Of a stretch of DNA of 64,000 nt, positions 21,070-33,012 are shown piece after piece. The translations under genes were made by a program, and so were the position numbers. This stretch comes from Pisaster brevispinus (lineage: Eukaryota; Echinodermata; Asteroidea; Forcipulatida; Asteriidae). The notes beneath the pieces were generated by a model. It did not search any database. It saw only the letters and a program-made list of their open reading frames with translations, and was not told where the DNA came from. The stretch's first letter is position 1, and each line of letters begins with the position of its first letter. The stretch is from assembly GCA_023634235.1 (NCBI GenBank), contig JAMKCF010000004.1:5249202-5313201 (forward strand). Reading direction: 5' to 3'.

Positions 21070-21995
21070 TGATCTCATTGTACTACCAAGACTATCATTG
21101 TACATGTATGTGGTATCATGTACGAACATGATAGTTATTGTGTACATACATGATAAGAGCGGGATTTTTTTTATTCAAGCGGCAGCACTACGCTTCCATA
21201 GTGTACAAACCATGCCTGCAGACGTCCAGCTGCAGGCTCTGTGGCTCTTGTAAGTGCTGTCACTAAATTGCACAGCAAATACCATAATCTAGGCATATTC
21301 ACTCTTTTATTTTACGTGAAGAAGTGAAAAAACTACTTTTTGTTCTCACACAAGTAGACTGAATAAAAAGTGTTATTGGGAAAAATTTGTAAAAAATATG
21401 CCAATAATGTCCCACAAGACGCGTTGTCAAAAAATAACCACTCGAAAAAGGCATTTTTACAGGTGGACCCATATTCAGACCCCTGCCAAGTACCCATCAA
21501 AGGCGTGATTGGTCTATCCTTATATCAGGTCACGCATAATGCACCTAGTTTATAACCAATGTAATATAAAAGCAATTGGACATTTCAATTAGGCACGAGG
21601 GGTCTCAAAAATGACGAAAAGTCATTACGCAGGCTAAAATGTCCGTTTTTAAAGATCTACACCTTGATATACAGAATAACCTGTGCTACTTTTGACAGTA
21701 TAATTTAGTTAATGGGATACCAGATACCCCTCAAATTAATTTGTAGCTATATATCTTAATCCATTTGTGGATACGGACCTCTAAAAATGCCGAAAACACA
21801 AAAAGTCAATTTGAAGAGGCAGGGCTTAATTTTTTAGGGGGTCATTATCTCAAAAGTGTTGAAGAGTAGGATTCTAAAACTGTGCCGGTGTTCATGGCAC
21901 CCTTAGGGGATTGTTTAAAAAAAATATTAACAAAATCTGAGACGGAGCCTGCCAAACTTTTTAGGATTTTAGGTGATTTGGCACGGATTGGCTCA
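21070..21995. mobile_element. single-arm relative of the 35.6-39.8 kb palindrome
   Basis: Collinear with the inner right arm: ACATGATAGTTATTGTGTAC, GCGGCA-CTACGCTTCCATAGTG, CACAAGTAGACTG, GGTCACGCATAATG, CATTTTTGAG-type blocks, ending at GAGACGGAGCCTGCCAA and TTGGCACGGAT. The outer arm with poly-C is missing. Confidence 0.75.
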
Positions 21996-22286
21996 TCAAT
22001 AATAGAGATCAATGTTCTCCTTGCGGTCCCGTCGCGTTTGTGCACGTAGCATTACCAGTGCGCCCTCTATAACAACTCTATGCGCACAAAAAACAACCAG
22101 CCTCTCCACATAGGCAGCGCGCGCCGTATCGATACCTCTCGTCGCAAAACTCGTTCCCCCAGTGGTGTACGATCTCGCCGCGCCATTTGTTTTTTCATTC
22201 CCAGAATGCCTCACTCGATCGTAACTCCTGGAAGTGTGACTTGTATTTTGGGGGTTTCAACAAAGAAAATTTACTAATAATATATA

Positions 22287-22400
22287 GGGAGACCGCCAAC
22301 ATACGGCTGGATATACCTCAGTTGGTAACAGAGCGCCCTATCAATTTTTCTTTGTTCAAACCCAAAATTATTAAAAATTTACCCAGTCAGTTTCCTTTAC
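22287..22400 (+). mobile_element. tRNA-like SINE fragment, same family
   Basis: GGGAGACCGCCAACATACGG and ACCTCAGTTGGTAACAGAGC, then CAATTTTTCTTTGTTCAAACC. Same internal deletion as the copy 250 bases downstream, so the two may be a tandem duplication. Confidence 0.7.
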
Positions 22401-22540
22401 GGTTTATCACTTGATATATAGGTGATCCCTTGGCTGCCGCTTCCCATGTTGTATCGTAAACTTGGGTGTGATCACTGGCTACACGGCAGCTAACGGTTGA
22501 ATGGCTTCTGACTGGCACCCCCGAACAAAGATATTGACTA

Positions 22541-22665
22541 ATAGGGAGACCGCCAACATAGGGCTGGATAGCTCAGTTGGTAGAGCGCCACTCCAGTCTA
22601 ATTTTCTTTGTTCAAACCCAAAACTATCACAAATTTACCCAGTCAGGTTTCCTTTATACGGTTTA
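22541..22665 (+). mobile_element. tRNA-like SINE, GGGAGACCGCCAAC family, B box lost
   Basis: AGGGAGACCGCCAACATAGG and TAGCTCAGTTGGTAGAGCGC are intact, then it jumps to CTCCAGTCTAATTTTCTTTG, so the anticodon and B-box half is deleted. Confidence 0.75.
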
Positions 22666-22669
22666 TCAC

Positions 22670-24010
22670 TTGTATTTTTGGTAAGAATCTATGGATTAGG
22701 CTCCGTCATTGTAAACGTAGGGCTTACTCAGTATGTTCTGAGAAACGTAGAGCCCCAACATTATCTAACCCTTATTAGGCCTAATAGGAATCCCACATTA
22801 CTGTACCTCGACACGGCGGTGGTTGGGTCTCTGAAAAATAAAAGCTTCGTGACATAATCACGTGCCCTTAACCAGGATTTTTTTTTTTTTTTTTTCTTTT
22901 TTTTTGTGGGGGTGGCGAATGGGGCGAATTTGAAAAACAAGTTCATCGGCGTGTTAGCCATTGGCCCATTTTTGCGCTTATTTGTTTTTTAACTCTCTCT
23001 CTCTCTTTTTTTTAGGGGGGCGTCTTCCAACCTAGTGACGGTCCTGACTACGCGAAGGTTGTTTTGTAAACTTTGGCGTGATTTCTTGCTACATGGCAGT
23101 TATTGACCTGCACTCCCGATGATATTAAAACCAGACGATAACCGGACATCACGCACAGACGAAAGGGAGAGCTCTGCCATTTTACGTGTGTGCACAGACC
23201 TACAGTCCGTACGCGTTGTGAAACAATATTGGCTCTAGATTGGACTAGCTTTTTGTTGTTGAGAAATGGCCGAATAAAAAATAATGATAGTAATGATATT
23301 AATAGCTGGTGTTATTTCAGTTGTGAAAACATGTAAACTTTCGAATTTCGACAAGGGACTTCGAAACATCCACGCTGCGGGACACGCAAGTGCCGAAAGC
23401 CGGGGATGAATAAAGCCGGGGTTTCGAAAACGGCAGTTAGTAAATAAACACAGGGGACCAGTCTGAGGCAGCGTATGCAGCAAGTACAAGTAGTATAGTA
23501 ACATACATGTACAAATACTGCTCTGGCTGCTGCACAGAATAATATTATGGGAGCGGCGCGCACTGCGTGATGTACGGCACGCGTGTGTGTGTGGCGGCCG
23601 GACCTTTGTTTTAGTTGCGAAACTTTTTCCGATAGGGCTAGGCAGTAGTGTGCAACCACCTTCTTAAAACCATGAATGATGGAGGTAGATTAGTGAAGTA
23701 TAAAAAATTGAGCATCTATCTGCTGATTGCTGTTGTGGTAAAGGTAAACTAAAGGGCAGTTCTCTATCAACATTGAACATAGGCTAGAGAAGGCCAGATT
23801 GGTGTCCGTCCATCAGAGCGTGGAGCTATTATAGAGCAAGGCAAGGAATCTCCGTCAGCAAGTACACTGTGCTGTGTATATGGATGAGTCTGCTGTGTGT
23901 GCGATTTGTGTTGAGTTCAGGCAGTCAGGAATGCTTCCTTCCAAGAATTCCGCTCGTCCTTTGACCTTTTCTTCCTGCGTGGACTAACGAAATATCTGAC
24001 ATGTTGGTGA
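22670..24010 (+). promoter_or_regulatory. CpG-rich segment, possible promoter or 5' exon of unknown gene
   Basis: 23360-23660 holds several CpG and GCGCGC motifs amid AT-rich sequence. 23660-24010 has candidate donors (AAG|GTAAAC at 23741, TTG|GTGAGC at 24008) after short open frames. This could be a 5' UTR exon of a long-intron gene such as the one at 50.6 kb, but the short ATG frames here do not splice in frame to it. Confidence 0.2.
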
Positions 24011-24158
24011 GCGTGGCAAGTAGAAAATACCGTGTTTTGTTGAGAGTATTATTAATATTAGTTACTAATACTAGTATTATTAATTTAATATTACTTAGTT
24101 TAGTAAATACTTGTTTTTATGGGCTGCATTGTTATGAATATGATGGCTCGCCTTCCCT

Positions 24159-24722
24159 TTAACCCTCCTACTGATAGTGATACACCATTCAAAACCATTC
24201 AAAATTTACTAACTTTTACAACCCCATCGTTTTTGTACACACATGGCAGTACCATTTGAGCAGTGTTGATGATAAGCTGTACTACCACTCAAAACCATTC
24301 AGATGCTTTTGAGCTGTGCATACACTGTACGTACCTGTGTGCATTACCATAGCCAAATGGTTTCAGATGGTCAGCAAGCTGAGTGTTAGTGTTAAACAAA
24401 TCCTGTAGTGTCTATGACATTTATATAGTGTATGGTAACCTCGTAGCCAGGGGCAGATTGATCAACCCCACACCGCCTGGTATCAGTCAAAGTCATGACA
24501 TAGTGCAAGTGGGATTCTTGATGCACCACTTAAAACAATCCTCATATTCATACACTCACATAGTCATAGGATTCTGTACCAGCTGCACCACCATTCAAAA
24601 CCATTTGGGGAACCAACTGTGTGCACAGTTATCATACCATTCAAAACCATTCACTTGAATGGTTTCAAATGGTGTATCAACTTGTTTCAAAAAGGCACCG
24701 ATTGTACATGTAGGAGGGTTAA
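24159..24722. mobile_element. piggyBac-like non-autonomous element (TTAA ends)
   Basis: TTAACCCTCCTAC at the left and GTAGGAGGGTTAA at the right, 564 bp, with inner inverted CACCATTCAAAACCATTC-type repeats. The TTAA target and CCC...GGG ends are the piggyBac signature. No transposase ORF. Related degraded starts occur near 15833 and 31550. Confidence 0.75.
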
Positions 24723-25118
24723 GACTAAAAAAGAGTAGCCAAACAGCCCAACAAGGTGGGCCAGGCTGCGATTCGTATCGTAGCTCTCTGGATTTTTACT
24801 AGCCCCACTTGTGGAAACCTGAATCCTTGGCCACACGTCTGGACCCATTTTTTCTTAAGCTGTACCAATACAAAATTAAAGGCGTATCTCCTACGGGCGG
24901 GTCAGCGGTTTATACCACCTCCCTCAATGTGTTCACAATAGCTCAAGACCTGGTCCTGGGACTGGGTGTTTTGGGTGATTAAATAAATAACAATTTAAAA
25001 TTATATTTCAATTCAAAATTGTCAACTTCCTCCGAATTACTTTTTGCGACATGTACTGAGCGCGGCCATTTTGGAATGATCCCAATCATGCCAATCAAGT
25101 CACTACGAAGGATTCAGC

Positions 25119-25286
25119 AGCCGATTTCACGAAGCGCTAGGATTAATCCTATCTCGAGGTAGGACGAGTAACTAGTCCTAACTTAGGATTAATCTTAAGG
25201 TTTACATGTTACAGTGCAAGGCTGGGACTCGTCCTAAGTCCTAAGATTAATCCTAATTTAGGAAGAGTTTGGTGAAATCGACGGCA
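25119..25286. mobile_element. palindromic MITE (GCCGATTTCAC termini)
   Basis: AGCCGATTTCACGAAGCG against GGTGAAATCGACGGC, with inner inverted GATTAATCCTA and TAGGATTAATC blocks. About 170 bp. Confidence 0.75.
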
Positions 25287-25385
25287 GGTTTCCTGTTTCT
25301 TGGCCACACAAGTGGAGCTTACTCAATGGAGCTATACAAAAAGGTGCTCTTTGGTTTAGACCCAGTGCAGAGTAGTACTTGTTCC

Positions 25386-25473
25386 GCCCCAACTTGACAA
25401 TCGTCCCAACTATAGTTGGGAGTGGTCCCAACTTGAGTAATAAAGTTGGGGCGTCCCAACTATAGTTGGGATC
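25386..25473. repeat. hairpin cluster CCCAACTATAGTTGGG
   Basis: Two copies of the perfect palindrome CCCAACTATAGTTGGG at 25405 and 25454, within an outer inverted pair CGCCCCAACTT / AAGTTGGGGCG. Possibly a small foldback element. Confidence 0.65.
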
Positions 25474-25799
25474 GCAGTCAACACAAAGAATATTTTAGAT
25501 TAATTAGAGTTTTGGTTTTCCGAGGGAAGGGAAACTAAATGCGTAGAGGCCTACTTCGAGACTGAAACTGAAAGCGTCATCCGGCATGAGCTCGAGCATG
25601 AGGCCGCCGCGCTGTCTGTGTCAGAACCCTCTAAAAACACTCTTTACAACGAGTTAGCCGTCCATTATGTGTACACAGTTCAGTAATAAAGCCATTATTG
25701 TAATTGCTTTGCGCGTAGAAGTAAATGACCTGCATGATGTAAAATAATGAATAATGTTACAGCGCATGTTTAATATTACAAGAGTCTAGGCTAATAAGT

Positions 25800-26470
25800 G
25801 GTTTTTCACTATTTTCTTCTGACTTAAACAATGGTTTAAGCCCAAATTTTCATAAGTTGGTTATTTCATGTATATTGTTGATCACGCAAAACATGAACAC
25901 TGCGATTATTTTGTCAAAAATTGAAATTTGAAAATTTGAAATTGCATGCTGATTTATTACTGGCGATGTTTCGTAACCCTCCAGGGGGTCTGCAATCATT
26001 AGGAGAATGGAAGGTTTTGAACTACATGTATATAAACAACAGACTTCAAAATTTTAACCCTTAATTATACAGGATAAAAAACGTTGTTACAAATTTCAGT
26101 CTGAAAGCTTACTGACTATAATACTAAAAAATTATATCTGAAAACCTTTTATTAAAAATGCTGATTTCGGTTGTTACAGCCAAAATTAAGGACAATTGTG
26201 TTCAAATGCTGAAAATTGTGCATGGTTTTTCACTAATTTCTCCTGACTAATGGATTAGGCCCAAATTTGTACAGGTTTGTTATTGTTGATCACACAAAAC
26301 ATGAACACTGACAATTATTTTGTCAGCTCTACCAATCCTGTGTAATACCTTTAAATTTGTTGTTTTATCTGGCTTAAATAAAAAATGAAAACAAATGATT
26401 TTTAAGGTGTTTAATTGTGGGAACATCCTGAAGTCATTCCATTATTGAAGTGAACAATGATTCATGACAG
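25800..26470 (+). repeat. dispersed repeat with internal duplication
   Basis: GTGGTTTTTCACTATTTTCT... AACATGAACACTG (25799-25910) recurs at 26223-26320. TTATCTGGCTTAAATAAAAA plus AATTGTGGGAACATCCTGAA (26367-26470) recurs at 28723-28815. Confidence 0.7.
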
Positions 26471-26479
26471 AACATTGCT

Positions 26480-28075
26480 ACAGTACATCCTTTCGTATAA
26501 CTTCCTGTACCTGAAATGTATGCAATCACCACAACTGTTGATACATATGTAAATGGGTCATTTTGGTTATTGCTAATTTCGTTTTGCGATTATTGACAAT
26601 GGTTGTGGGAAATAGTTATACATTTTGTAAAAAAAAAAAAAAGTTCATTTAATACACCCACATAGGCCTACACATCCCGCTTTATCTTCAAGCAAATTTG
26701 AATCCCTGATTCTGACTGGTCAATCCATAGCATTTAAGGAGTGTGATGTAAACCTATGTAATTAGCCCATCAAACCTTAGTGTAGCTTTTTTTTTTTAAG
26801 CGCAATCTGTTGCGCTTTTTTAAGGCTACACATGTACACTGTAGGCCTACGTGTCAAGTTTTGCCTGAAAGTTAAGTCGTTATCACACGCTCTTTGTGAA
26901 AGACAGAAAAATATAGCGCCTGCATCCCAGGTCTAACTCTGTCTTCTGCTTCTTTGGGTATGGGATGCAGAAGTGCTATATTTGTCCCGTGTTCTCACGC
27001 TTGTGTGATTACACATTAGTAATACATTTCAATGTACATAATATTTTTATGTATGGAGATATATATAGTTTTGTTATACTCCAGTAATGCTATTAAGCTT
27101 CCCTATTAATTTTCCTAAGCTTTCCTGGTAATTTTCCCGTTGACTTCCCTGTTTGGGTCTTCCTTGACTGGACAATTATCTCAAAACCAGAGTCCTGTTT
27201 ACTTTTTTTTTTTTTAGGGAACTTTTTGTGCATTTTCCGGACAAGAACAGAAAAAACGTATTGTGGGTGGGGACTTTTGTTTATGATCTGTTAACAGGAT
27301 GTGAATGCTTAACGTGTTGGTAAAACCATTTGTTGATGATTTAAGGTAGTTTTGTAATAACCCCCGAAAAATAAATTCTGTAATTTTTATCCAAAAGCCT
27401 GTCCATGTACTTTTTTTAAAGAGATGCAATGGAAGTAAGCATCCTGCGAACTAATACCATCTGAAGCGCCGATGTTGATTAGAAATAAAGGATGGCGATA
27501 AAAACTGACTCCAAAGATGGCCTGCTGGCGACGTTTAGAAAAAGTCTGTTGTGTCCGTTTGAATGCTGCCCTCTATGCATCAAGAGATGCGATTGGTACC
27601 TGCTATCACCTTGCTGAACATGGATGGAATCAACGCAGTTTGTTGCTGTTTTTTTTTTTTACTAAGTAGGCACTGTATTTAACTAAAACTTTCACGGGTG
27701 ACTTTTATTAAATATTTCATGATAGTTTTGCCTCTGGATAAATCTACATTACATTATGTTGACAACAACCAAACTATGGATGAATGATTCAACTTGCTAT
27801 AAAACATAATCTGATTTTTTAAAAGCCTTTTTTTTTAAAATCCTTTTTGGTCTTGAGAAAATATGGCTGTTGCAAACTGCTTACCAACCAAACGGACTTA
27901 AATGCTATGCATGTGTTATTCAAAAGACAGTTAAATGGCCTGTCGTTTTGACCTGAGTCTTTCTCGAAGGTTTAATTCTGGCCTTGTGAAAACAATTCTG
28001 GTGAACAACAGACTTGTGTACTTTCCCCCAAAATTGGAACCCTGACCCTGACAAACCATGCACATTTTTAGGACC
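26480..28075. other. no gene seen
   Basis: A small hairpin AAGCGCAATCTGTTGCGCTT (26800-26819) and an imperfect inverted pair around TAGCGCCTGCATCCCA / GGGATGCAGAAGTGCTA (26915-26985). The 27915-27975 block (GGCCTGTCGTTTTGACC...GAGTCTTTCTCGAAGG) resembles 46552-46595, a dispersed repeat. Confidence 0.5.
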
Positions 28076-28079
28076 CCTT

Positions 28080-28260
28080 CCCCACACCTGAAGCGTTCGG
28101 TCTGCTGGCCAAATGCCAGTTAAAACACCTGAGGACCAGTCAGTATTCATATCAAGTGGTCCGGTTGGCTAGTTCAGTGTTGAAACAAGTGCAAAAGCTA
28201 ATTGAAAAGCTCACAGGTCCTGCTCGCCAGTCACTGACATAGGTATGGTCAAACCTAACA
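28080..28260. repeat. TGGTCC/CCAGTC repeat, copy 1
   Basis: GCTGGCCAAATGCCAGTTAA-AACACCTGAGGACCAGTC and GGCTAGTTCAGTGTTGAAA. Copies at 28468 (same orientation), 41786 and 58748 (opposite). Confidence 0.7.
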
Positions 28261-28467
28261 TGGTATATAAAATAATTCGTTCATGCTATTTTGTGTTTGT
28301 AAGCGCAGAGTGCCACGGTAGGGAGGCCTAAGGGAAATTGGGGCTCTACAGCCTACATGTGTATCTACAACGACTTGATCTCAAGTCTACAGTTTCACTG
28401 TAGATTCATGCATTGGGTGGAAACTAGATGATGTGCCAGCGTTCTCCCATAAAAACAGTGGTCTGCT

Positions 28468-28665
28468 CACTCCGCTGGCCAAATGCCAGTTAAAACACCA
28501 GAGGACCAGTCGAAATTCACTCCAAGTGGTCCGTCTGACTAGTTCAGTGTCGAAAAGCATTACTACATGTATTTAATATGAAATATGTGGCAAAGTTGAC
28601 GGACTACGGAAGTGACTAGCTAACTGGTCCTGCTGGCCAGTCATTAAAACAAATAGGGCAAACCC
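28468..28665. repeat. TGGTCC/CCAGTC repeat, copy 2
   Basis: GCTGGCCAAATGCCAGTTAA-AACACCAGAGGACCAGTCG through AACTGGTCCTGCTGGCCAGTC; very close to copy 1. Confidence 0.75.
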
Positions 28666-29254
28666 TGGATGTGCAATCTGATCATCCGGAAGTGAAGTGT
28701 AGCTGGCACTGGATAATAGATCTTATCTGGCTTAAATAAAAAATGATGAATGATTAAAAGGTGTTTAATTGTGGGAACATCCTGAAGTCATTCCATTGAA
28801 GTGAACAATGATGACAAAATATATGTGACGCGCACTGTTAAGGCTTCATACCTTACGATCAATAGACCGGAACAGCCAGCCACAGTGATTTGACAGTTAA
28901 AAATGTGGGCTTTAAAAATATCCGATTTCGACCAGAAGTTTACAATGTAGGTCAAATTGGTATCATGACTGTGCAAAAAGTTTGAGAGGGCTCATCGACC
29001 TAAAACCTGATGTAAACACTTTGCCAAAATATAGTAGTTCTCAAGAATTTTTTAATTTTTAAACTTCCGGTTTGAACCGGAAGTTAAGGTCAAATGGGGT
29101 CAAAGTCTGTGTAGCGTTTGCTATTTTTTGAAGACCTCTCTGATGACGGACAGATTGTTGAAATAGCTCCTGTACTTCTCGAGTTATGATTTTTTGAAAT
29201 AATAAACTTTGATTTATTGTTTTTCAAAAGAAGAAGACACTTGACAGAAGACAT

Positions 29255-30070
29255 TTATATAGCGCCAAAATCAACAAAAGTTGTTCAAAGGCGCTCAGGA
29301 CAGTTACATGAAATTAATTACAATACACTTCTTGAAAAAGATAATATTTGAGCAGTTTCTTGAAAATATGAATAGTCTGAGCATCCTTGATGTGATTTGG
29401 AAGAGTGTTCCATTCTTTTGGTCCATAGCAGGAGAGTGAGCGATCTTCAAATGACACAGCATGGGTTCTGGGCACGATAAAGTGAGGAGAAGATGTATTA
29501 TGATCTAAGCTGTCTGCGTGGTGCTTGCAGCTGTAGTAAGTCAGATATGTAGGATGGCGACTGTTTATGGTGAGCTTTGTACACAAGAAGAAGAACTTTG
29601 AATTTAATGCGCTGTTGTATAGGGAGCCAGTGAAGAGCAATGAGTTCCGATGTGATAGAGTCATACTTCTTACGCTTGACAATGATGCGAGCAGAGGTGC
29701 GTTGGACATTCTGAAGTTTAGTGATTAGGGATTTGTTTACACCAATCAAGAGGCTGTTGCAGTAGTCCAACCTGGAGGTAACTAGCTTGGCTGCCTCAGT
29801 AGTGAGCATTTTGCGTGCACGACTAATGTTATTGAGATGATAGTTAGCAGATCTGATAGTAGTTGTGACCTGTGCACTCATTGTCATACCGGAGTCGAAC
29901 ATAACCCCTAAATTTCTGACAGGGTTTGTCTGGACGGGAACATCAACACCAGCAACAGTCACTGAGGGCAGGTTGTTCAAACTTAACCAATTGGGCTCTA
30001 AACCCAATCACCATATCCTCAGTTTTGTCAGCATTGAGTTTCAGGAAGTTTGTTGACATCCACAACCAGT
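29255..30070 (-). pseudogene. LINE reverse-transcriptase tail (CR1/L2-like), 5' truncated and frameshifted
   Basis: The minus strand reads NFLKLNADKTEDMVIG, then NLGVMFDSGMTMSAQV, KLVTSRLDYCNSLLIGVNKS and LIALHWLPIQQRIKFKVLLL. After a frameshift near 29520 it reads HAVSFEDRSLSCYGPKEWNT and FKKLLKYYLFQE. This is the standard end of an ORF2 reverse transcriptase of the CR1/L2/Rex type, from the palm end to the thumb. There is no endonuclease and no catalytic FADD-type motif, so it is a dead 5'-truncated copy. A GCGCTATA-like tail at 29259-29275 is shared with the SINEs of this window, suggesting it may have mobilised them. Confidence 0.85.
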
Positions 30071-30628
30071 GACGTCATAATGGCGTTTTAACTTTTAGGA
30101 TCATCTAAAAGCTATAGTCTAAAAGTTTAAAAGTTGATATAAGTTTGGCAACTATTCATTTGCTTACGGTAAAAAAACTCTGAGAAGAAGAATAAAAACG
30201 TTGTTTTGTTTTTTGAAACGAACAAAAACGATGAGTTGTTCGGGATAAATGCCCAAACACTTAAAAAACTTTTTTTTTTTAGAAAGCACAGGTTGCAGAG
30301 TGAGACACTATAGATATCAGTTACACACCAAACAAAACAAAGACAAGGACATCCTGCGCAGCAAAAAATATTGTACACCATTACACCATTCACCATACAT
30401 GTACACACACCATGTACACATGTAATTGTAATTAACCAACTGATTTGACTACTGCCGAGCAGTATAAAACACTCAATGCTATCAAGCCAGGCAGATTTTG
30501 AATGGGTTGCAGTTTGTTATCATGAGCCTTCTACATAAATGTACAAGTGATGCGGTGATGCTTGTCAGTCGCACTTACAAATGAGTAGTGACTGTGGTAA
30601 AGATGAAATATTAAATTGGTTTTTGCCC

Positions 30629-30667
30629 TTACACCGATGTGTATTAATATAATACACATCGGTGTAA
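30629..30667. repeat. perfect hairpin, 18-bp arms, 3-base loop
   Basis: TTACACCGATGTGTATTA, ATA, TAATACACATCGGTGTAA. Confidence 0.92.
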
Positions 30668-31042
30668 CCAAACTACATGTATATTATTTATCCCCGATGT
30701 AAAAATTAACATCTATTGAGATGAATTACTGTAGCTACAAATACAGTAAGTGGAAAAAAGATTACTTGAATCAGAAATATTTTCCCCAATAGAAAGCATT
30801 TTGCATGAAGGGGGGATCGTTAATATTGTTTGAAGTCGTTGGTGTTAATGTTGGCAGGCAGCTAGGCAGACATGCTCACATGCCCGTTTTCAAAGCGTGT
30901 ATTCAGGACTTCAAAGTGATTTTTTTTTTTTTTATTGAGGTACTTTTGTGTGGGATTTATGGATCACTGGTATTTCTAAATGAACATAGGTGTTATGTTA
31001 CACACATTTGTGGAATGAAAAAAATTAGGTATTTCATGTTTA

Positions 31043-31459
31043 GGCCGAGTAAAAAAAAAACATGTTTAGCGTCTGGGTTTCAAAAAAAAAGGAAGGAGGA
31101 GGGGCTTTTTATTTTTTATTTTTTATTTTCAAGATGGCCACCATTCTTTTTTAAATTTCAAATCCGTTGTTTTTCTACTGTTCATACACACAATACATAA
31201 AAGAAACATGTTGGACAAGACATTGAACATGTCCAGACTTTTTCAAAAAGAGGAGGAGACAGGGCGCTACTATTTACTATTTTCCAATCTTTTCCTATTT
31301 TTTCCAAGATGGCCGCCATGCTAAATATGGCTGGCCAAGGTATATTTATTCACAGATTTTGTGCTATTTTATTGCATCGGTACACTAAAAAAGCACAAAA
31401 CAAATGATTTGTATCATTTTAGTCTTTTTTTCTTTCTTGTTTTCCCTTTTTTTTTATGG

Positions 31460-31490
<31 letters not shown>

Positions 31491-31548
31491 GGCGGTGGCC
31501 AAAAAGTAGGCGGTTGCGGACGCTAAACATGTTTTTTTTTAACTCGGC
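31043..31548. mobile_element. inverted-repeat element (GGCCGAGT / ACTCGGC)
   Basis: GGCCGAGTAAAAAAAAAACA plus TGTTTAGCGTC at the left is mirrored by GACGCTAAACATG and TTTTAACTCGGC at the right. The interior has two AAGATGGCC motifs and a long poly-A (about 31460-31487). Confidence 0.75.
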
Positions 31549-31927
31549 ATTAACTCTCCTACTCCCTGATCATTCAATATCATTCACAGTGATTTTGAAT
31601 GATAGATAAACTACGCCAGGTTGTGAATGCTAACAGTGCACGTTCAGGGTACAGTTTACATGTAGCTCCGCGCACAGTTGAATATTTTCAAACGGTTGGT
31701 CAACTTGCTTGAAAATGTTACCAAGAGTAGAAATAAACTGATGCATGAAGTGAGAGTTGGATTATGTTCAGTACTTGTTAGTTGTTTGCATTTTAAATGC
31801 ATGTTTTCAGACTCTCACTTTGCGCTTTTCGTTGTTGTTTTAAAAGTTTGTTTCAGTAATTAATGCTTCTGCTAAGTTTAAGGGTTGAACAAGGATTAAT
31901 GGGCTAGAGTGGGACTTGATTTTGGGA

Positions 31928-32010
31928 CATCCCGATTACCGTATTACCGTGCCATTAACTCTACCAACTGAGCTAGCTAGCCCTCATGTTGGTGGTCCCC
32001 CCCCCATGTT
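31928..32010 (-). mobile_element. tRNA-like SINE head, reverse orientation
   Basis: Minus strand: GGGCTAGCTAGCTCAGTTGG-TAGAGTTAATGGCACGG. Only the 5' half is present, followed by poly-G/C runs. Confidence 0.65.
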
Positions 32011-32124
32011 GTCATATCTTTGTTGGGGGGGGGGCAGTCATAAGCCAAATGACCTGCAACTGGCGAGGATCACATCCAAGTTTACGAGAACCTGGGATTC
32101 TGGGAAGCGCTGCCAATTCGCAGG

Positions 32125-32250
32125 TTGTGTTGTAAAACCAAGGTTGATCACTGGCACGTTTATCTAGAGGTCACAGGTTCAAGTACCGCTTTAGTCAATT
32201 TGTCTTTGTTCAAACCCCAAATTGTTGCCAATTTTCCCAGTCAGCTCCCC
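32125..32250 (+). mobile_element. tRNA-like SINE 3' half
   Basis: GGCACGTTTATCTAGAGGTC, ACAGGTTCAAGTACCGCTTT and AGTCAATTTGTCTTTGTTCA: anticodon arm, B box and tail of the GGGAGACCGCC family. Confidence 0.65.
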
Positions 32251-32594
32251 TTGTGGTTTTTTTTTAAACTCATTGATGTTTCCAGTAACCATTTCTTCAG
32301 AAGAGCTTCCAATCCATGGGATTGCATTGTATGTAAATAAGTTTAAAGTCCCTCCTTAGTTAAAAAAAAACCCCAAGTAGAATACATGTACATGTACATG
32401 TAGGATTGTGCAATGCTATTTCCAAAATTGTGCCACACATGTACGATTGTGCAATGCTATTTCCAAAATTGTGCCACACATTCATGTACGTACACGAACT
32501 TTGATCCCCAGAGGTGCATGGCTTGCCCTGTGGCCAGTGTGTGGGTACACCATGGGCTTTCCCCAGGCCCATTGTGTGGGACTGTGTGGCGTGT

Positions 32595-33012
32595 CGTGGC
32601 CGAGTGGATAAGATCACTGGACTCAAGCTCTGGTGTTTCTGATCAGCAGAGTGTGGGTTCGAGCCCCGGTCGTGACACCTGTGTCCTTAAGCAAGACACT
32701 TAACCATGATTGCTTCGTCCTTCGGATGGGACGTAAAGCCGTTGGTCCCGTGTGTTGTGTAACGCACGAAAAAGAACCCAGTGCACTTATCGAAAAGAGA
32801 AGGGGTCCGCCCCGGTGTTCCTGGTTTGATCGGCTGCATATTGCGCCACAGCACCTTGTAAACCATTACAAGGTGCTATGTAAAGGAGTAGGTCTCATAC
32901 TTCAAACGTAGCCCCAAATACCTTGCAGGAAATACTGAATGTTAAGCGCTTAGAGGCTGGCCTGCAGTAGGCGCTATACAAATACAATATATTATTATAT
33001 TATATTATTATA
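32595..33012 (+). mobile_element. tRNA-Leu/Ser-like SINE, nearly full length
   Basis: GTGGCCGAGTGGATAAGATC (A-box region) and GGGTTCGAGCCCC (B box) form the Pol III promoter. Then come TGTCCTTAAGCAAGACACTT, a conserved body, and GCGCTATACAAATACAATAT with a TATTAT-rich end. The tRNA-like head suggests a class II tRNA ancestor. Confidence 0.88.

Noticed and set aside
22560..22610. tRNA gene from GCTCAGTTGGTAGAGCGC
   Set aside because: The A box is good, but the anticodon and B-box half is missing; it is a SINE head.
23660..23743. Short ATG frame (MNDGGRLVKYKK...) as a signal-peptide exon
   Set aside because: It does not join in a sensible frame to any exon seen; too short to support.
29314..29709. 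131-codon minus-strand frame as a separate gene
   Set aside because: Its latter half is the shifted continuation of the reverse-transcriptase tail.
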